Positions 1 through 9,301 of a DNA stretch of 64,000 nucleotides are shown one piece after another. The stretch's first letter is position 1; each line of letters opens with the position of its first letter. The notes under the pieces are model-generated. The model had not been told where the DNA came from, searched no databases, and was given only the letters and a program-made list of their open reading frames with translations. Location of the stretch: assembly GCA_030062745.1 (NCBI GenBank), contig CP099849.1, positions 8,085,767-8,149,766 of the forward strand, read 5' to 3'. The position numbers and the translations under genes are program-made. The stretch is from Capitulum mitella (lineage: Eukaryota; Arthropoda; Thecostraca; Pollicipedomorpha; Pollicipedidae).

Positions 1-1385
1 GATGTTGCAAGAAAATTCGATATTCCATCTGGCCGTATCCAAAAATCGTTTTGACAGTTTGTTATCTAAAACGTATTCTGACAGGACCCTGAAAGTGGAA
101 AATAAATATTTAACCTACAGCATGAGGTTTGGAGTGCTCTATATTGAATTCTCAGGTTATGTTGATTTGCATTGTAAGCCGCGGTCACTAAACAATGTAA
201 CAACGACAATATAGTGGCGAATTAAAATTGGACGTCCAGTCGCAAAATATAGTCGTCTTTATGATATCATTAAGATGTGTCCTAAGACGACTGCATTTCT
301 AAATGTTTGTGTGCACAGCTAATGTAAAAAAAGGTTCTGAAAGTTTCAGAAAGCTGCATTGTTTTTTTTAGGAGATCTGTAAGAAATGCGCCAGGGGAGG
401 TGTTGGCCCCCTCCCCAGTCAATGCAATCACTAACAATAAAGATATAAGAAGGAAAGTTATCATTAACAACGAAGATAATTCGACTATATGAGGTGGGCA
501 CAGACAATGATTTTGAGTCTTCACGATAATGCACTGGCTTCACCGCAATCCATTTTCCAAAGCCTCGTGTCTGATGAAATGTCGGTGCTGACGCGCACTG
601 TCGGAATTATCTGGAGCCGCATCACTCAAACTTTCCCCTGTGCGGGAGATTTGATGGCGAAAGTAAATATATATTAAGACGAAATAATATTCAAATGTGC
701 CAGTCACTAATGCGCTTGGAAATAAACATTCAAAGGTTCTTGAGATACCTGGCTGAAAGCAACCTGTTCTCATCAACATTCAAGGAGACAGAGCTTTAGC
801 AAAACCACCAGATGATTCTTAAAATGGGTGTTCTTCACCGGCGTTAAATCAAACCAAAAATCCTGCCTACGAGAAACATATCGCCTTGTGAAACAAACCT
901 GAAAACTCTCCTGGTTGCGACATACATATTATTCCTTGTTTTTTATGCCGTCTTCGGTCCCAACGTTCTCTGGTTTGCAGCGTCCCAAATCTGTCAACAG
1001 GCTGTGCGATAAATAGGGAAATTGAGGGATTCAGAAAGACGATTCTTTTTGTTTCGTTTACTGTAGCTTGTTTTAAAACTACCATCAGCCGATCCCCACA
1101 TGACAACACTTTTAATGTATCTTGTAGAAATCAGCATCCTCTGACTCGTATTTAAATCCGCTCATGTTTAAACCGATCGGTCTCCGCAGCCAAGTCAGTG
1201 ATAAACTGGTTCGAAATCCTGTTTCAATTTTCGTCCGTCTGTCCAAGATCCCAATTGCTACAAATTATTTTGCAGTAACGTCGTTAGTTGTTATTTATGG
1301 CTTTGTTCCACGCAGCGCTGCATCATGTTTTATTCTAACGACTGTTTGTTTCTGAAGCAGCGGAGTTTTTTCTGATCGTCCCCAG
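1..1385. other. Intron or upstream sequence, no feature seen
   Basis: AT-rich sequence before the first recognisable exon. Short open frames occur on both strands, but none shows a domain, signal peptide or convincing splice borders. Since exon 1 starts within a codon (two bases complete it), this stretch is most simply the end of an intron of the agrin-like gene. Confidence 0.5.
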
Positions 1386-1682
1386 AAACTGCACTGGAGC
1401 CGACCGGCTTTCCTTTTCGCCGCTCGACGCTGTTCCACTCCGCGTTCACCGAGCAGTCGCTGCCGACCGCCGCCAAGTCCACCCGTCATCTGTTGCCCGA
1501 ATACGAAAGCAACAGTTCGCCGGGCCGCCACACGACTCAGGACAGCTTCCTGATCCAGGGCATGCTCGGCAGTCCGTGTCGCAAGGACAGCGAGTGTCGC
1601 GTCACTCTGTCCATCTGCAATAGCGGCATGTGCGAGTGCCAAGACGGCTTTGACGAGGCCTCAAACCGCCAGCAGTGCATTG
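1386..1682 (+). CDS. Agrn: Agrin-like exon 1: linker and six-Cys (EB/EGF-like) module
   Basis: Open frame of about 98 codons between a CCCAG acceptor and a G|GTGAGA donor (phase 1). The first 60 residues form a Ser/Thr- and charge-rich linker with no domain. The end has six cysteines (GSPCRKDSEC, then IC, MCEC, QQC), spaced like an EB or degenerate EGF module. It joins exon 2 in phase. The 5' limit is less sure than the 3' one, because other AG dinucleotides lie nearby. The module is placed where agrin has a Ser/Thr-rich stretch before its first C-terminal EGF. Confidence 0.65.
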
Positions 1683-2015
1683 GTGAGAGTCTGGTATTCA
1701 CGGACCGAGTCGCACCAGTGGGTGACGTTAAGCTGCAGCATGCTTTGCAACCGTGAAGTTTCTGAACCGGACAAAAAAAGGACGAACATGCGCAATTTTC
1801 CTTTAAAAATGCGGTCAGTTTAACGCATATTTATGCCAAGTCTTTATACAAGGGAAAGCTATCTTTTGATGTTACACTTTAATACATTTTTGAACGACTA
1901 AGATAAACAGTTTATAGAAGAGAACTCATATCTGACACAGCTGGGTAAGCCGCAGCATGTTCCACTCCGGCGGCCGGCTGCAGCCGCTGATAACCCGCGC
2001 CCTGGCCGTCGGCAG

Positions 2016-2186
2016 CGCTGACGCCGCCCATGCTGACCACGGAGGGCGTGACGCGTCTGGTGCTGAACCCGTGCATGAGCCGGCCGTGCCTGCACGGCGG
2101 CACCTGCCGCCAGGACGACGCCGACCACGACGACTTCGTCTGCCTCTGCCCCGACAGCTGGACCGGCAAGAGCTGCGACGCCCCCG
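2016..2186 (+). CDS. Agrn: Agrin-like exon 2: EGF-like domain 1
   Basis: Phase 1 to phase 1 exon of 57 codon equivalents. It encodes a complete EGF-like domain: NPCMSRPCLHGGTC, then VCLCPDSWTGKSCD, which shows the six-Cys C-x-C-x8-C pattern and the usual Gly/aromatic turn before the last Cys. The acceptor GGCAG has a weak pyrimidine tract, but the phase matches exon 1. The donor is CCCCG|GTGAGG. A symmetrical 1-1 exon is typical of a shuffled EGF module. It lacks the acidic N-terminal consensus of calcium-binding EGFs. Confidence 0.82.
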
Positions 2187-2561
2187 GTGAGGGAGCACGC
2201 GCCGCCGCCGGAGGCCGCCACTTACTGCCTCTTGTTGAGTAGGATTATGGTTGCGGTGATGATGTTGGATGGGTGCAAACGGTCGGCAGGCATACAAATC
2301 GATGGAGATCTGTCACAAGGATGGTTAGGCCTACTGTGGACGCGTTGTTCTGGCTGCTGGTTGTTCTTAAGACCAGAGAATCTCGAAAATAAATTATCTC
2401 ACCTATGAATGGAAATCATCCTTGGCAGACCGTAAACACCTTGTCGTCGGATGGCAATGTCAGCAGGCTTTCCTCAGGCCTCTGATCTGAGCACCAAATG
2501 GCCAGCTGACCCGGCAGTGTCTCCGTTGGCTCTGCGCTGACTGGCGCCTGTTCGCCGACAG

Positions 2562-2778
2562 TGGGTCCTCCGACGGAGGCGCCGCCCCCTGCCGGCGACA
2601 GCTACGACACGCCGTCCTTCTCGGGCCGCTCGCATCTGACCATGCGGCCACCCAAGGCCACCATCAAGTTCCACCTGGAGCTGGAGTTCAGCAGCCGCGC
2701 CGACGACGGCGTGCTGCTCTACAACCAGCAGTGGGCCAACGGCACCGGGGACTTCATCGCCATCGCGCTCGTGGACGG
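2562..2778 (+). CDS. Agrn: Agrin-like exon 3: N-terminal half of LamG1
   Basis: Starts after a CGACAG acceptor with a short Pro-rich linker, then the first strands of a laminin-G sandwich: PSFSGRSHLTM, a FHLELEFSSRADDGVLLYN strand pair, and GDFIAIALVDG. The end in phase 2 (GG|GTGGGT) joins exon 4 to give DGFVEFRYD, the classic LamG motif. LG domains of agrin and related proteins bind glycans, dystroglycan or receptors in the matrix. The last 8 exon bases and the donor are repeated 33 bases further on (see repeat at 2768). Confidence 0.85.
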
Positions 2779-2832
2779 GTGGGTGACACTGTCGGTGGCC
2801 CTGGTGGACGAGAGGGTGGCAGTGGTCGCAGG
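2768..2832 (+). repeat. 33-bp direct repeat across the exon 3 donor
   Basis: GTGGACG occurs at 2771 and 2804 inside two imperfect 33-bp copies (roughly 2768-2800 and 2801-2832). The first copy carries the real splice junction; the second has AGAGGG where the donor would be, so it has lost the GT. The similarity is moderate. Confidence 0.5.
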
Positions 2833-3039
2833 CAGTCTGGCGTCGCTCTTTGCATAACTGTTTGCATGACAAGCGGCTCTCGCTGAAGAAATTCGTTTTG
2901 GTTTTGAAAGGTTTTTCGGCTGTGCTTTGCGTGGCAAATGGGATAATACCGGTTATTTCTCCTATCGGCACGTGGATATTACTATTTGTTGTAGTCTGCC
3001 GTGTATGACTCTGCTTTCAAGTGGTTAACGTTACAACCT

Positions 3040-3850
3040 AGCTTAACTCGGCACCGCCTGGCGTGTTTTTGTACCCGCGACGGCCTGGGGTGTCAAAAAG
3101 GGCACCTCCTGTTACCTCAGGATCCAACTGTCGGATCTGAACCAGTCTACCACTTAATCGATAGCCCTGAGTCTTGCAGTTCAGGAAATACTATGTTAGC
3201 CCTGGTCTCGTGGCTGATGACGTCACAGCTCACGTAAAACGCATAACACAACGTCGGAAAAACTGACACCTGTTCGTACGTCACATTATCGGTAATATTG
3301 GTCTTAAAGCCATTAGCTGGGTATCAAACGGAAAGGTCATGACCTCCTGCATCAGAAACATACCAAAATGTTGAAAAACATCGGGTCAGGGTCAGGCTAG
3401 GTCAGGTAAAGTACTGGTCTAACCTTACATGCCAAAGATCGATACTTACTCGCAGCCGTTTTGGTCCATGTAACAAAAAGACGGAAGTAAAACCTTCTGA
3501 TGATCAGTTTTGCATCACCTACTTTTCATCTAGTCAAGGTCAGTCTAGGTCAGGTCAGATAAAGTTGTATTACTCCTCCTGCCAAAGAGCAATAATTAGT
3601 CGCTGGGATTCTTTAGTGCGTGAAAGTGCAGGACTGAAATGACATCTCGTGATAATCAGCTCTGCTCTGACTGCTTTTTATGAGGTAAGATGAAGCCAAG
3701 GTCAGGACAGATCATTTTTTTTCCTTCTCTGACAATGAACAATAATTGCTCTCTGCTTCCACTGAACTGATCATACACAGACAGTGTTGTATTTCATTTC
3801 GTTCTGACACCAAAAAATATGTAGGAACAAACATATCTCCATGATCTGAC
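3040..3850. repeat. Dispersed repeat family A, copy 1 (intron 3)
   Basis: Clearly related to 25,555-26,720. Shared blocks include CGGYACCGCCTGG, TCAAAAAGGG, CGATAGCCCTGAGTCTTGC, ATGTTAGCCCTGGTC, GACGTCACAG, and a run with overlapping AGGTCA half-sites (3537-3557). No protein-coding frame is evident, so this is a non-autonomous element or fragment. Its right end is cut by the homopolymer tract beginning at about 3857. Confidence 0.8.
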
Positions 3851-3997
3851 CAAAAAATTTTTTTTTTTTTAAAATTTTAAAAAATGGGGGGTGGACCCCG
3901 AAAAAAAGTTTTTTTTTTTTTTTTTTTAAGGTTTTAGATTTTTTTCAAAAAAAAAAAGGGGGGGGGGGGGGTTCTGCCCCCCCCGGGGGGGGGGGGG
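3851..3997. repeat. Homopolymer tract, possible assembly artefact
   Basis: Consecutive runs of T13 (3858-3870), T19 (3909-3927), A11 (3947-3957), G14 (3958-3971), C8 (3977-3984) and G13 (3985-3997) with little other sequence. Nothing else in the window looks like this. It could be the corroded end of the preceding repeat, but adjoining G and C runs of this size are suspicious as consensus or gap-filling errors. Confidence 0.7.
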
Positions 3998-4188
3998 TTT
4001 AGGCCCACCTTTCAGCTACCACGTTTGCTGTGGAAAACATCATTTCGAAACGACGGTTTGAACCGTTTTCTAAATGCAATGGATACTGTGTTTATCAACT
4101 TACCGACTTTTTTCTTACTTACATTTTCTCATTTTCTTACTTACGACAGCCTGATAATGTTTTTTATCAGCTGACCGACTTTTGACAG

Positions 4189-4296
4189 GTTCGTGGAGTT
4201 CCGTTACGACATCGGTAACGGCCCGGTGGTGATCCGTTCCCTGTCCACGCTGTCTCACGGAGAGTACCACAAGGTGGTGGCGCGGCGTTACCACGG
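4189..4296 (+). CDS. Agrn: Agrin-like exon 4: middle of LamG1
   Basis: Thirty-six codon equivalents, phase 2 to phase 2, between TTTTGACAG and GG|GTGAGT. It encodes FVEFRYDIGNGPVVIRS, the diagnostic LamG strand with the D-x-G-x-G-P turn, then LSHGEYHKVVARRYHG, equivalent to the usual 'G.WH.V...R' strand. It is fully open and colinear with exons 3 and 5. Confidence 0.88.
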
Positions 4297-4447
4297 GTGA
4301 GTCGAAATTCCCTGCCGGCCGTGATCATGGAAATCAGTCCAAAAGAATCCGCTCACTTATCTTTCCTTGCTGATTAATATGTGTGTCAAGGGCAAAGTTC
4401 GCCTCATTGTAAGCCAGCCGGATCACTAACACGTGTTCGGTTTTCAG

Positions 4448-4568
4448 TGACGGCCAGCTGATTGTTGACGACGGAGAGAGTATCCACGGGAGATCTGAAG
4501 GGAAATCTGCGGTCTCTGGACCTGCGAGAGCCTCTCTACGTGGGTTACGTTCCCAGCAAGTACAACAG
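4448..4568 (+). CDS. Agrn: Agrin-like exon 5: LamG1, with a one-base frame slip
   Basis: After the TTTTCAG acceptor the frame reads DGQLIVDDGESIHGRSEG. The continuing LamG motif (LRSLDLREPLYVGYVPSKYN) is then in the next frame. The slip is at the AAA of 4503-4505: with one A fewer the reading passes straight into NLRSLDL and meets exon 6 in phase. Exon length is 121, one more than the phases allow. Exon 10 has the same kind of surplus base, so sequencing or assembly error is likelier than a broken gene. A real null allele cannot be excluded. Confidence 0.78.
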
Positions 4569-4914
4569 GTCAGACTCGACGACTGGACCAGCGAAGGTGC
4601 ACTGGCATGTAGTACTTAAAAAGACAAAGAAAATGTGGTAGTTGCTGGGGTCATTATCTCCTCACTTTCTGCTGTTTTTTGGAACACTTTCATTGGGGCT
4701 TTGTGCTGTTAAGTATCAGACTACCTCGTCTACTTAAAGCAAGAAAATGCTTGTGCATGTTAATTCGCTGTGGACTTGGTATATTAAACCTTTGCAGCAT
4801 TTTTGATCCGAGACAAGCAATTGCTTATTCTTTAACGATGACGATGCTAATTTCTCTTAGCCACGTCCCTACGTCGTTCCTGAGTCCTGACTGCCGCCTG
4901 TCTCCGGCCGCCAG

Positions 4915-5150
4915 GGTGTACGAGAACGCGGGCACGGCGTTCGGCTTCGTGGGCTGCCTGCGGCGGCTGCGGCTGGACCAGCCCGTCTCCGCCGACCTGC
5001 GCTACCCCGGCTCGCGCGACATCGTCGACTCGGTGGGCGTGCGGCAGTGCGGCGCCGACCCGTGCGCCAGCCAGCCATGCCAGAACGCCGGCGTGTGCGT
5101 GCTGACCACCGGAGGGCGCCACCTGTGCCAGTGCACCGACTGGTACCGGG
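4915..5150 (+). CDS. Agrn: Agrin-like exon 6: end of LamG1 and EGF-like domain 2
   Basis: Acceptor GCCGCCAG after a good pyrimidine stretch; AG|G makes Arg, then VYENAGTAFGFVGCLRRLRL, the conserved LamG end with its first Cys. The partner Cys is in VRQC. EGF2 follows (DPCASQPCQNAGVC, LCQCTDWYRG). The donor CGGG|GTACGT (phase 1) joins exon 7 to complete WYRGDSC. An upstream AG at 4859-4860 is also in frame but would insert 18 residues into the LamG loop, so I chose 4915. The exon end and donor are repeated twice downstream. Confidence 0.85.
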
Positions 5151-5290
5151 GTACGTGCCCCCATTACTGCAGGCAGCCCCTGCCTCTTAAAGTGTACCGA
5201 CCGGTACCGGCGTATGTGCCCCCCCCCACATCAACACCACTGCAGGGAGCCCCCGTCTCTGCCAGGGTACTGACAAATACTGGGGTATGT
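5131..5290 (+). repeat. Three tandem copies of the exon 6 donor boundary
   Basis: The sequence around GACTGGTACCGGGGTACGTG recurs imperfectly at 5192 (GACCGGTACCGGCGTATGTG) and about 5266 (GACAAATACTGGGGTATGTG), at spacings of 61 and about 73 bases. All three keep a good 5' splice site: GTACGT at 5151, GTATGT at 5212 and 5285. Only the first is in phase with exon 7. Sequences between copies (CTGCAGG..GCCCC) also repeat. Confidence 0.75.
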
Positions 5291-5319
5291 GGTTAGCCCC
5301 ACCGTTGCAGGGTTCGTTT

Positions 5320-5567
5320 CCAGCTCTGCCGCACCTTGGAATCAAGTCGAAGTATTTCCTGGATCAGGAGACTCTGGGAGGAACTACAGAGTAAGAATAA
5401 TAAGAGCTAGGATCGAAAAAGTGAGACTATCCTCTTTTCATTCCGTTTACCCGTCACTGATGTGGTGAACCCCACTAAAAGGAGCTTTAGCAGGGTTCAC
5501 CACATGAGCAGAAGAAATACATCACTTCAGTGCCTGTGTCAACCCGGCAGATGGGGAAAAACATGCA
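5320..5567 (+). pseudogene. Partial tandem copy of intron 6 and the EGF3 exon
   Basis: Two blocks match the sequence leading into and including exon 7. Bases 5324-5435 match 5611-5715 (CTCTGCCGCACCTTG onward). Bases 5504-5567 match 5976-6040, the second half of EGF3 (ATACATCACTTCAGTGCCTG onward). The copy has no acceptor and no first half of the EGF; in their place is a perfect 13-bp inverted repeat (5460-5472 with 5493-5505). It cannot be spliced in as a complete EGF domain, so it is a pseudo-exon. Confidence 0.8.
5460..5505. repeat. Perfect 13-bp inverted repeat
   Basis: ATGTGGTGAACCC at 5460-5472 pairs perfectly with GGGTTCACCACAT at 5493-5505 around a 20-base loop. It sits exactly where the duplicated EGF3 exon lost its 5' half. 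Confidence 0.85.
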
Positions 5568-5908
5568 GCAGGCTCACTGCAGTGGTGCTGAATTGGGGGG
5601 CACCTTCTAGCTCTGCCGCACCTTGAAATCATGCCAAGGTATTACCTGGTTTAGGGGAATTCGGGAGGGGATGCAGGGTAAAATAATAGGAACCAGGATA
5701 AAAAAGCGAGACGATCGCCTTTTGATTCTTGAAATGTATTGAAATCCCATGAAATGCTTCTTGATGGTGAAGCCGTCATCTTGAAAAGATGACAGGTACA
5801 CCATCATCTTTTGATTTCGTGTAGCCGTCACCGAGGGTCAGGCAATGCAGTGAGGAGTTTCATGGCTGCATTTAGTATCCACACAGTTAATATTTTGCGT
5901 CTTTCCAG

Positions 5909-6046
5909 GCGACAGCTGCGAGGAGCCAGTAGACCCCTGCATCTCGGCTAGTCCCTGCGCCAGTGGCGCCACCTGCGTGAGCAGAGGAAATACATCACTT
6001 CAGTGCCTGTGTCCACCCGGCAAATGGGGAAAAACATGCAAAGAAG
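5909..6046 (+). CDS. Agrn: Agrin-like exon 7: EGF-like domain 3
   Basis: Phase 1-1 exon between GTCTTTCCAG and AAG|GTAATT. It starts with GDSCEEP, finishing EGF2, and then gives a full EGF: DPCISASPCASGATC, LQCLCPPGKWGKTC. Two EGFs in a row between LamG1 and LamG2 are the agrin arrangement. The acceptor and whole exon are intact here, unlike the partial copy at 5504-5567, so this is the functional exon. Confidence 0.87.
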
Positions 6047-6267
6047 GTAATTTGTCAGCAGCGCCTTTTTGGAGGCGACTGGGAGGAGGGGGGATTCAAT
6101 ATGATTCTGCGGACTTTGGCATGACGTTTAAAACAGACTGGGACAGGTTGCACATTACTTTATTCGATGGAGATTTTAGTCTTTTTGAACAGCACATTGT
6201 ATTGGATTGGTAACCTAACGCTGTGGAGTGTAATGTTCCCAAGGATCTCCTGTATACCATTCCTGAT

Positions 6268-6325
6268 GTCATTCATCATATGTCATCATATCATATGTCA
6301 TCATATGTCATCATATGATGTCATC
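6268..6325. repeat. ATCATATGTC short tandem repeat (intron 7)
   Basis: Irregular repeats of CATATGTCAT/TCATATG. The rest of intron 7 (6047-6611) shows nothing I can name. Confidence 0.7.
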
Positions 6326-6611
6326 GTGATCCATAGAATACCATTCCTGATGTCATTTACCATGTCAATGTTGCGTTGCTGTTTTCAGCCATTTTAGACC
6401 ATGCCGAAAATCTCTCCACATAACTGAGTTGTGCTCCAAAGTACGTAACTGCGGAATTCATGGACCCAAGCTGTATGGCTGTTTAACATCTCCACTCGTG
6501 ACCCGTATGGACAATCCTTTAACGAGTTTTTCGCAGATTTTCCTGCCTTTGTGCTGTGCATGATGACACAGAGTTGATTCGTGTTTTCACCGCAGCAATT
6601 CTTTGTTTCAG

Positions 6612-6858
6612 TTCGCACGGATCACATCAGCGACCCGTTTGTGCCGAGCTTCAGTGGCGCCAGCTATCTTCAGCTGAGGAAACTATCCGACGTCGGACGG
6701 TCGCTGGAACTGGAGATGTGGTTCTTGTCCCGCTCACCAGATGGCATCCTACTCTACTCTGGCCAGTTCGAAAGAGCCGGGGACTTTGTGGGACTCAGGC
6801 TAAAGGACGGCTGGCTGGAGTTCGGCTACGATCTGGGCTCTGGTCCTGTCATCATCAG
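6612..6858 (+). CDS. Agrn: Agrin-like exon 8: N-terminal part of LamG2
   Basis: From TTTGTTTCAG to ATCAG|GTGAGC (phase 2). After a linker (VRTDHISDPFVP) it encodes SFSGASYLQLRKL, LELEMWFLSRSPDGILLYSG, GDFVGLRLKDGWLEFGYDLG and SGPVII, an unmistakable LamG first half. The last codon is split and becomes Arg with exon 9. The exon's final 26 bases and its donor are repeated five more times directly downstream. Confidence 0.9.
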
Positions 6859-7099
6859 GTGAGCATGGCACAACAGTCTGGGCTCCGGTCCTGTCATCAT
6901 CAGGTGAGCATGGCACAACAGTCTGGGTTCCGGTCCTGTCATCCTCAGGTGAGCATGGTACAACAGTCCGGGCTCCGGTCCTGTCATCATCAGGTGAGCA
7001 TGGCACAACAGTCTGGGCTCCGGTCCTGTCATCATCAGGTGAGCATGGCACAACAGTCTGGGCTCCGGTCCCGTCATCATCAGGTGAGCATGGCACGAC
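6832..7099 (+). repeat. Six tandem 45-bp copies of the exon 8 / 5' splice-site junction
   Basis: GTGAGC donors stand at 6859, 6904, 6949, 6994, 7039 and 7084, exactly 45 bases apart. Each follows a near-identical copy of the exon end (GGTCCTGTCATCATCAG). The copies differ by only a few substitutions, so the array is young or homogenised. Read through from exon 8, the first intronic codon boundary gives TGA (G|TGAGC) in every copy. Use of donors 2-6 would therefore end the protein inside LamG2; only donor 1 gives the full product. Confidence 0.95.
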
Positions 7100-9257
7100 A
7101 GATGCCAGCCGCCATGGTCTGCATACATGGAACAGGCCAGACGCCAACTGGACGCAGTGATGGATGCTGGCGATGGTGGAAGACGTGGCCACGGGCGCGG
7201 CGACCGACCGACCAACCAACCAGATGTAGACCGGTTGTTTCTGTGCAGTTTCGACTTTGCCAGCCTGTTGCATCACATTATGATAAACATGGCTCAATAA
7301 ATTTGTTCTCGAATGTCGAAACATGCCATGCAGCTCCCTTACCGTTCATTCGGAAAAACATCCCATACCCGCATGGAGCTTACCGAATTTTCCGATCACG
7401 AATTTGTTGGCTTGATTCAGAGGCACAGTAGCATTTCAAAGATTTGCCGGCCGGAAATTTCCTTCGTCTACTTAAACATACGCTGAGAAAGTTAAGATTT
7501 ATATGAAGCGAGGTCGGTGTAGGCCCATGTCAGATGTCCTACTGTCTCAGTCACGATCACGGTTTTATTAGACAGTGACCAGTGAAATTACAAATAACAC
7601 ATATTTTCTTTGGATACCTAGTGGCCCTATTACTCCCGCATTTAGTGGTTTTTCACACCAACTATTATACAGATTCACGTGGCAGTTCTGTCACCATTGG
7701 ATGGATGCACATGAATATCTCTTTTACGTTCAAGTTGTGTAGGTTACTCTTTATGCTCCGGAAGCCCATTTCGCCCCTTTTTGTACGCTTCACGTACGAT
7801 CTTTGGGAATCCATGTACGAAATATATTGGGAGTAAGAACGTTTGCCTAAGCTGGCTGAGCCAGAGCCAGTTTGGGGAGATTTATTTACGTGTGACAACA
7901 TATGACCAATGTCGAAAACTGCTAAATTTGCTAGACCATGTCCCATGGATTGCTGCGTTCATACGAAATATATTGCTGCATCAATATAAAAACGGACCTA
8001 CATATCGTAAGCATGGGATATCGTTTTTTTAAGTTCATTTTTCTTTTGTCCTCTCGCGTATTGGTCGTAAAGAAGCGGAGAAATCAATATCGGTTCTTAA
8101 ACCGTCCACAAACCTTCCAGATGAGTCACTGGAAAAAATATCTGTGTTCCTATTCCAGGCGGTAGGCAGTGCAATGCAACGTTTAATAGCGTTTGCTTAT
8201 TGTGACGTGGTATTAATTATGATTCCCTCTACTTCGCCACGGAGACTTCAACGCACAAGGCCACTTGGTGCTGCGTGGTCCGCCCAGCAGTTTCCACTGG
8301 TTTGAACCACTGACGTGTTGTCATAAATCTCAGTCAAGTAAACACATTGGGCCGGCCCACCGGCTCTTTAACATGTGGCTACAAAAATGATTGTTTTTCT
8401 AGAACCTAAGGATGATACGTTTTGTGTTACCCAGGGACTGGAATTAGCTGTTTCGACCTGTACTCTAGTCTGTTGTTCAAACCTTTAGTTTTAGAACCTC
8501 GAAAACACCCATAATGTTCGCAGGCGGACAGGTAGCAGGATGGAAAACAGCTAAATTAATGACTCTCTTCAGGAGTTATGGTCTGTTGAAAGGTGTTTGT
8601 GACGAAGGCTGCTTTAAAGGAATGCTCCACTTTAACACATGTTTGAGCCGAGATAGCCAAATGATAGCCGGTTCGCTTGAAAACCAGTCTGTAATGCATG
8701 CTGTTTCAAAAGTCCAAAGTGCCAGCCTGAAATTTGCGCCGTTACGTTACCTTTGGAGACTCAGAGCGATCAGCCATGGCTTTTCCCGCGTGTCCTCTTC
8801 GGCCACGTCCTATTTACAGCTGCTGCCATAACGCCTCGCCGCAACAGAGAGCGGGCGCCGACCAACGAGCGTTGGAGTACATTGGCTAGTGCAGGCCCGT
8901 AGTGTCGCATTTCGGTGGAAGACTCCAAAATTAAGTATTTGATTACATAAAATTTTATAGGCTTTTGAACATTGCTTAAGAGAAATAAGCGAGATAAAGG
9001 TAATCAGGGGCATTTTTAGACAAATCACCTCTATTTATCATAGTCGATCAAGGTGGGACGTTCTCCTTAACAAGGGAAAAACAACCTATCAACCGTGAAG
9101 ACTGAGGTTGTGCTGTTTAAGGAACGAAAAATATCTCCCTTTTGCCAAACTGATGCTTCAACGTTTTATCTGGGATGGGATGAAGTCAGAAGAGTAGGAC
9201 ACGGCTAGAGACAGTCGAGAGGATCGGATATCGGTTGCCATTGGTTTCATCCGACAG

Positions 9258-9301
9258 CACAGTTTTTGCAACTGACGATTGCGTCAGCTGCAAAAACTGT
9301 G
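9258..9301. repeat. Hairpin, 20-bp arms, 4-base loop
   Basis: CACAGTTTTTGCAACTGACG (9258-9277) pairs with 9282-9301 at 19 of 20 positions, the exception being A/G at the CAACTG/CAGCTG position. The loop is ATTG. It lies in intron 8. It could be the remnant of a foldback element or form a stem in the intron RNA. Confidence 0.85.

Noticed and set aside
4861-4914. Earlier start of exon 6 at the TCTCTTAG acceptor
   Set aside because: In phase, but it would insert 18 residues into a short LamG loop; the GCCGCCAG acceptor at 4914 gives the expected KYNRVYENAGTAFGFVGC-type continuity.
6556-7431. Long + strand open frame of 291 codons
   Set aside because: Its length comes from the 45-bp tandem array, whose unit is 15 codons without a stop in this frame. 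The true exon 8 frame is different.
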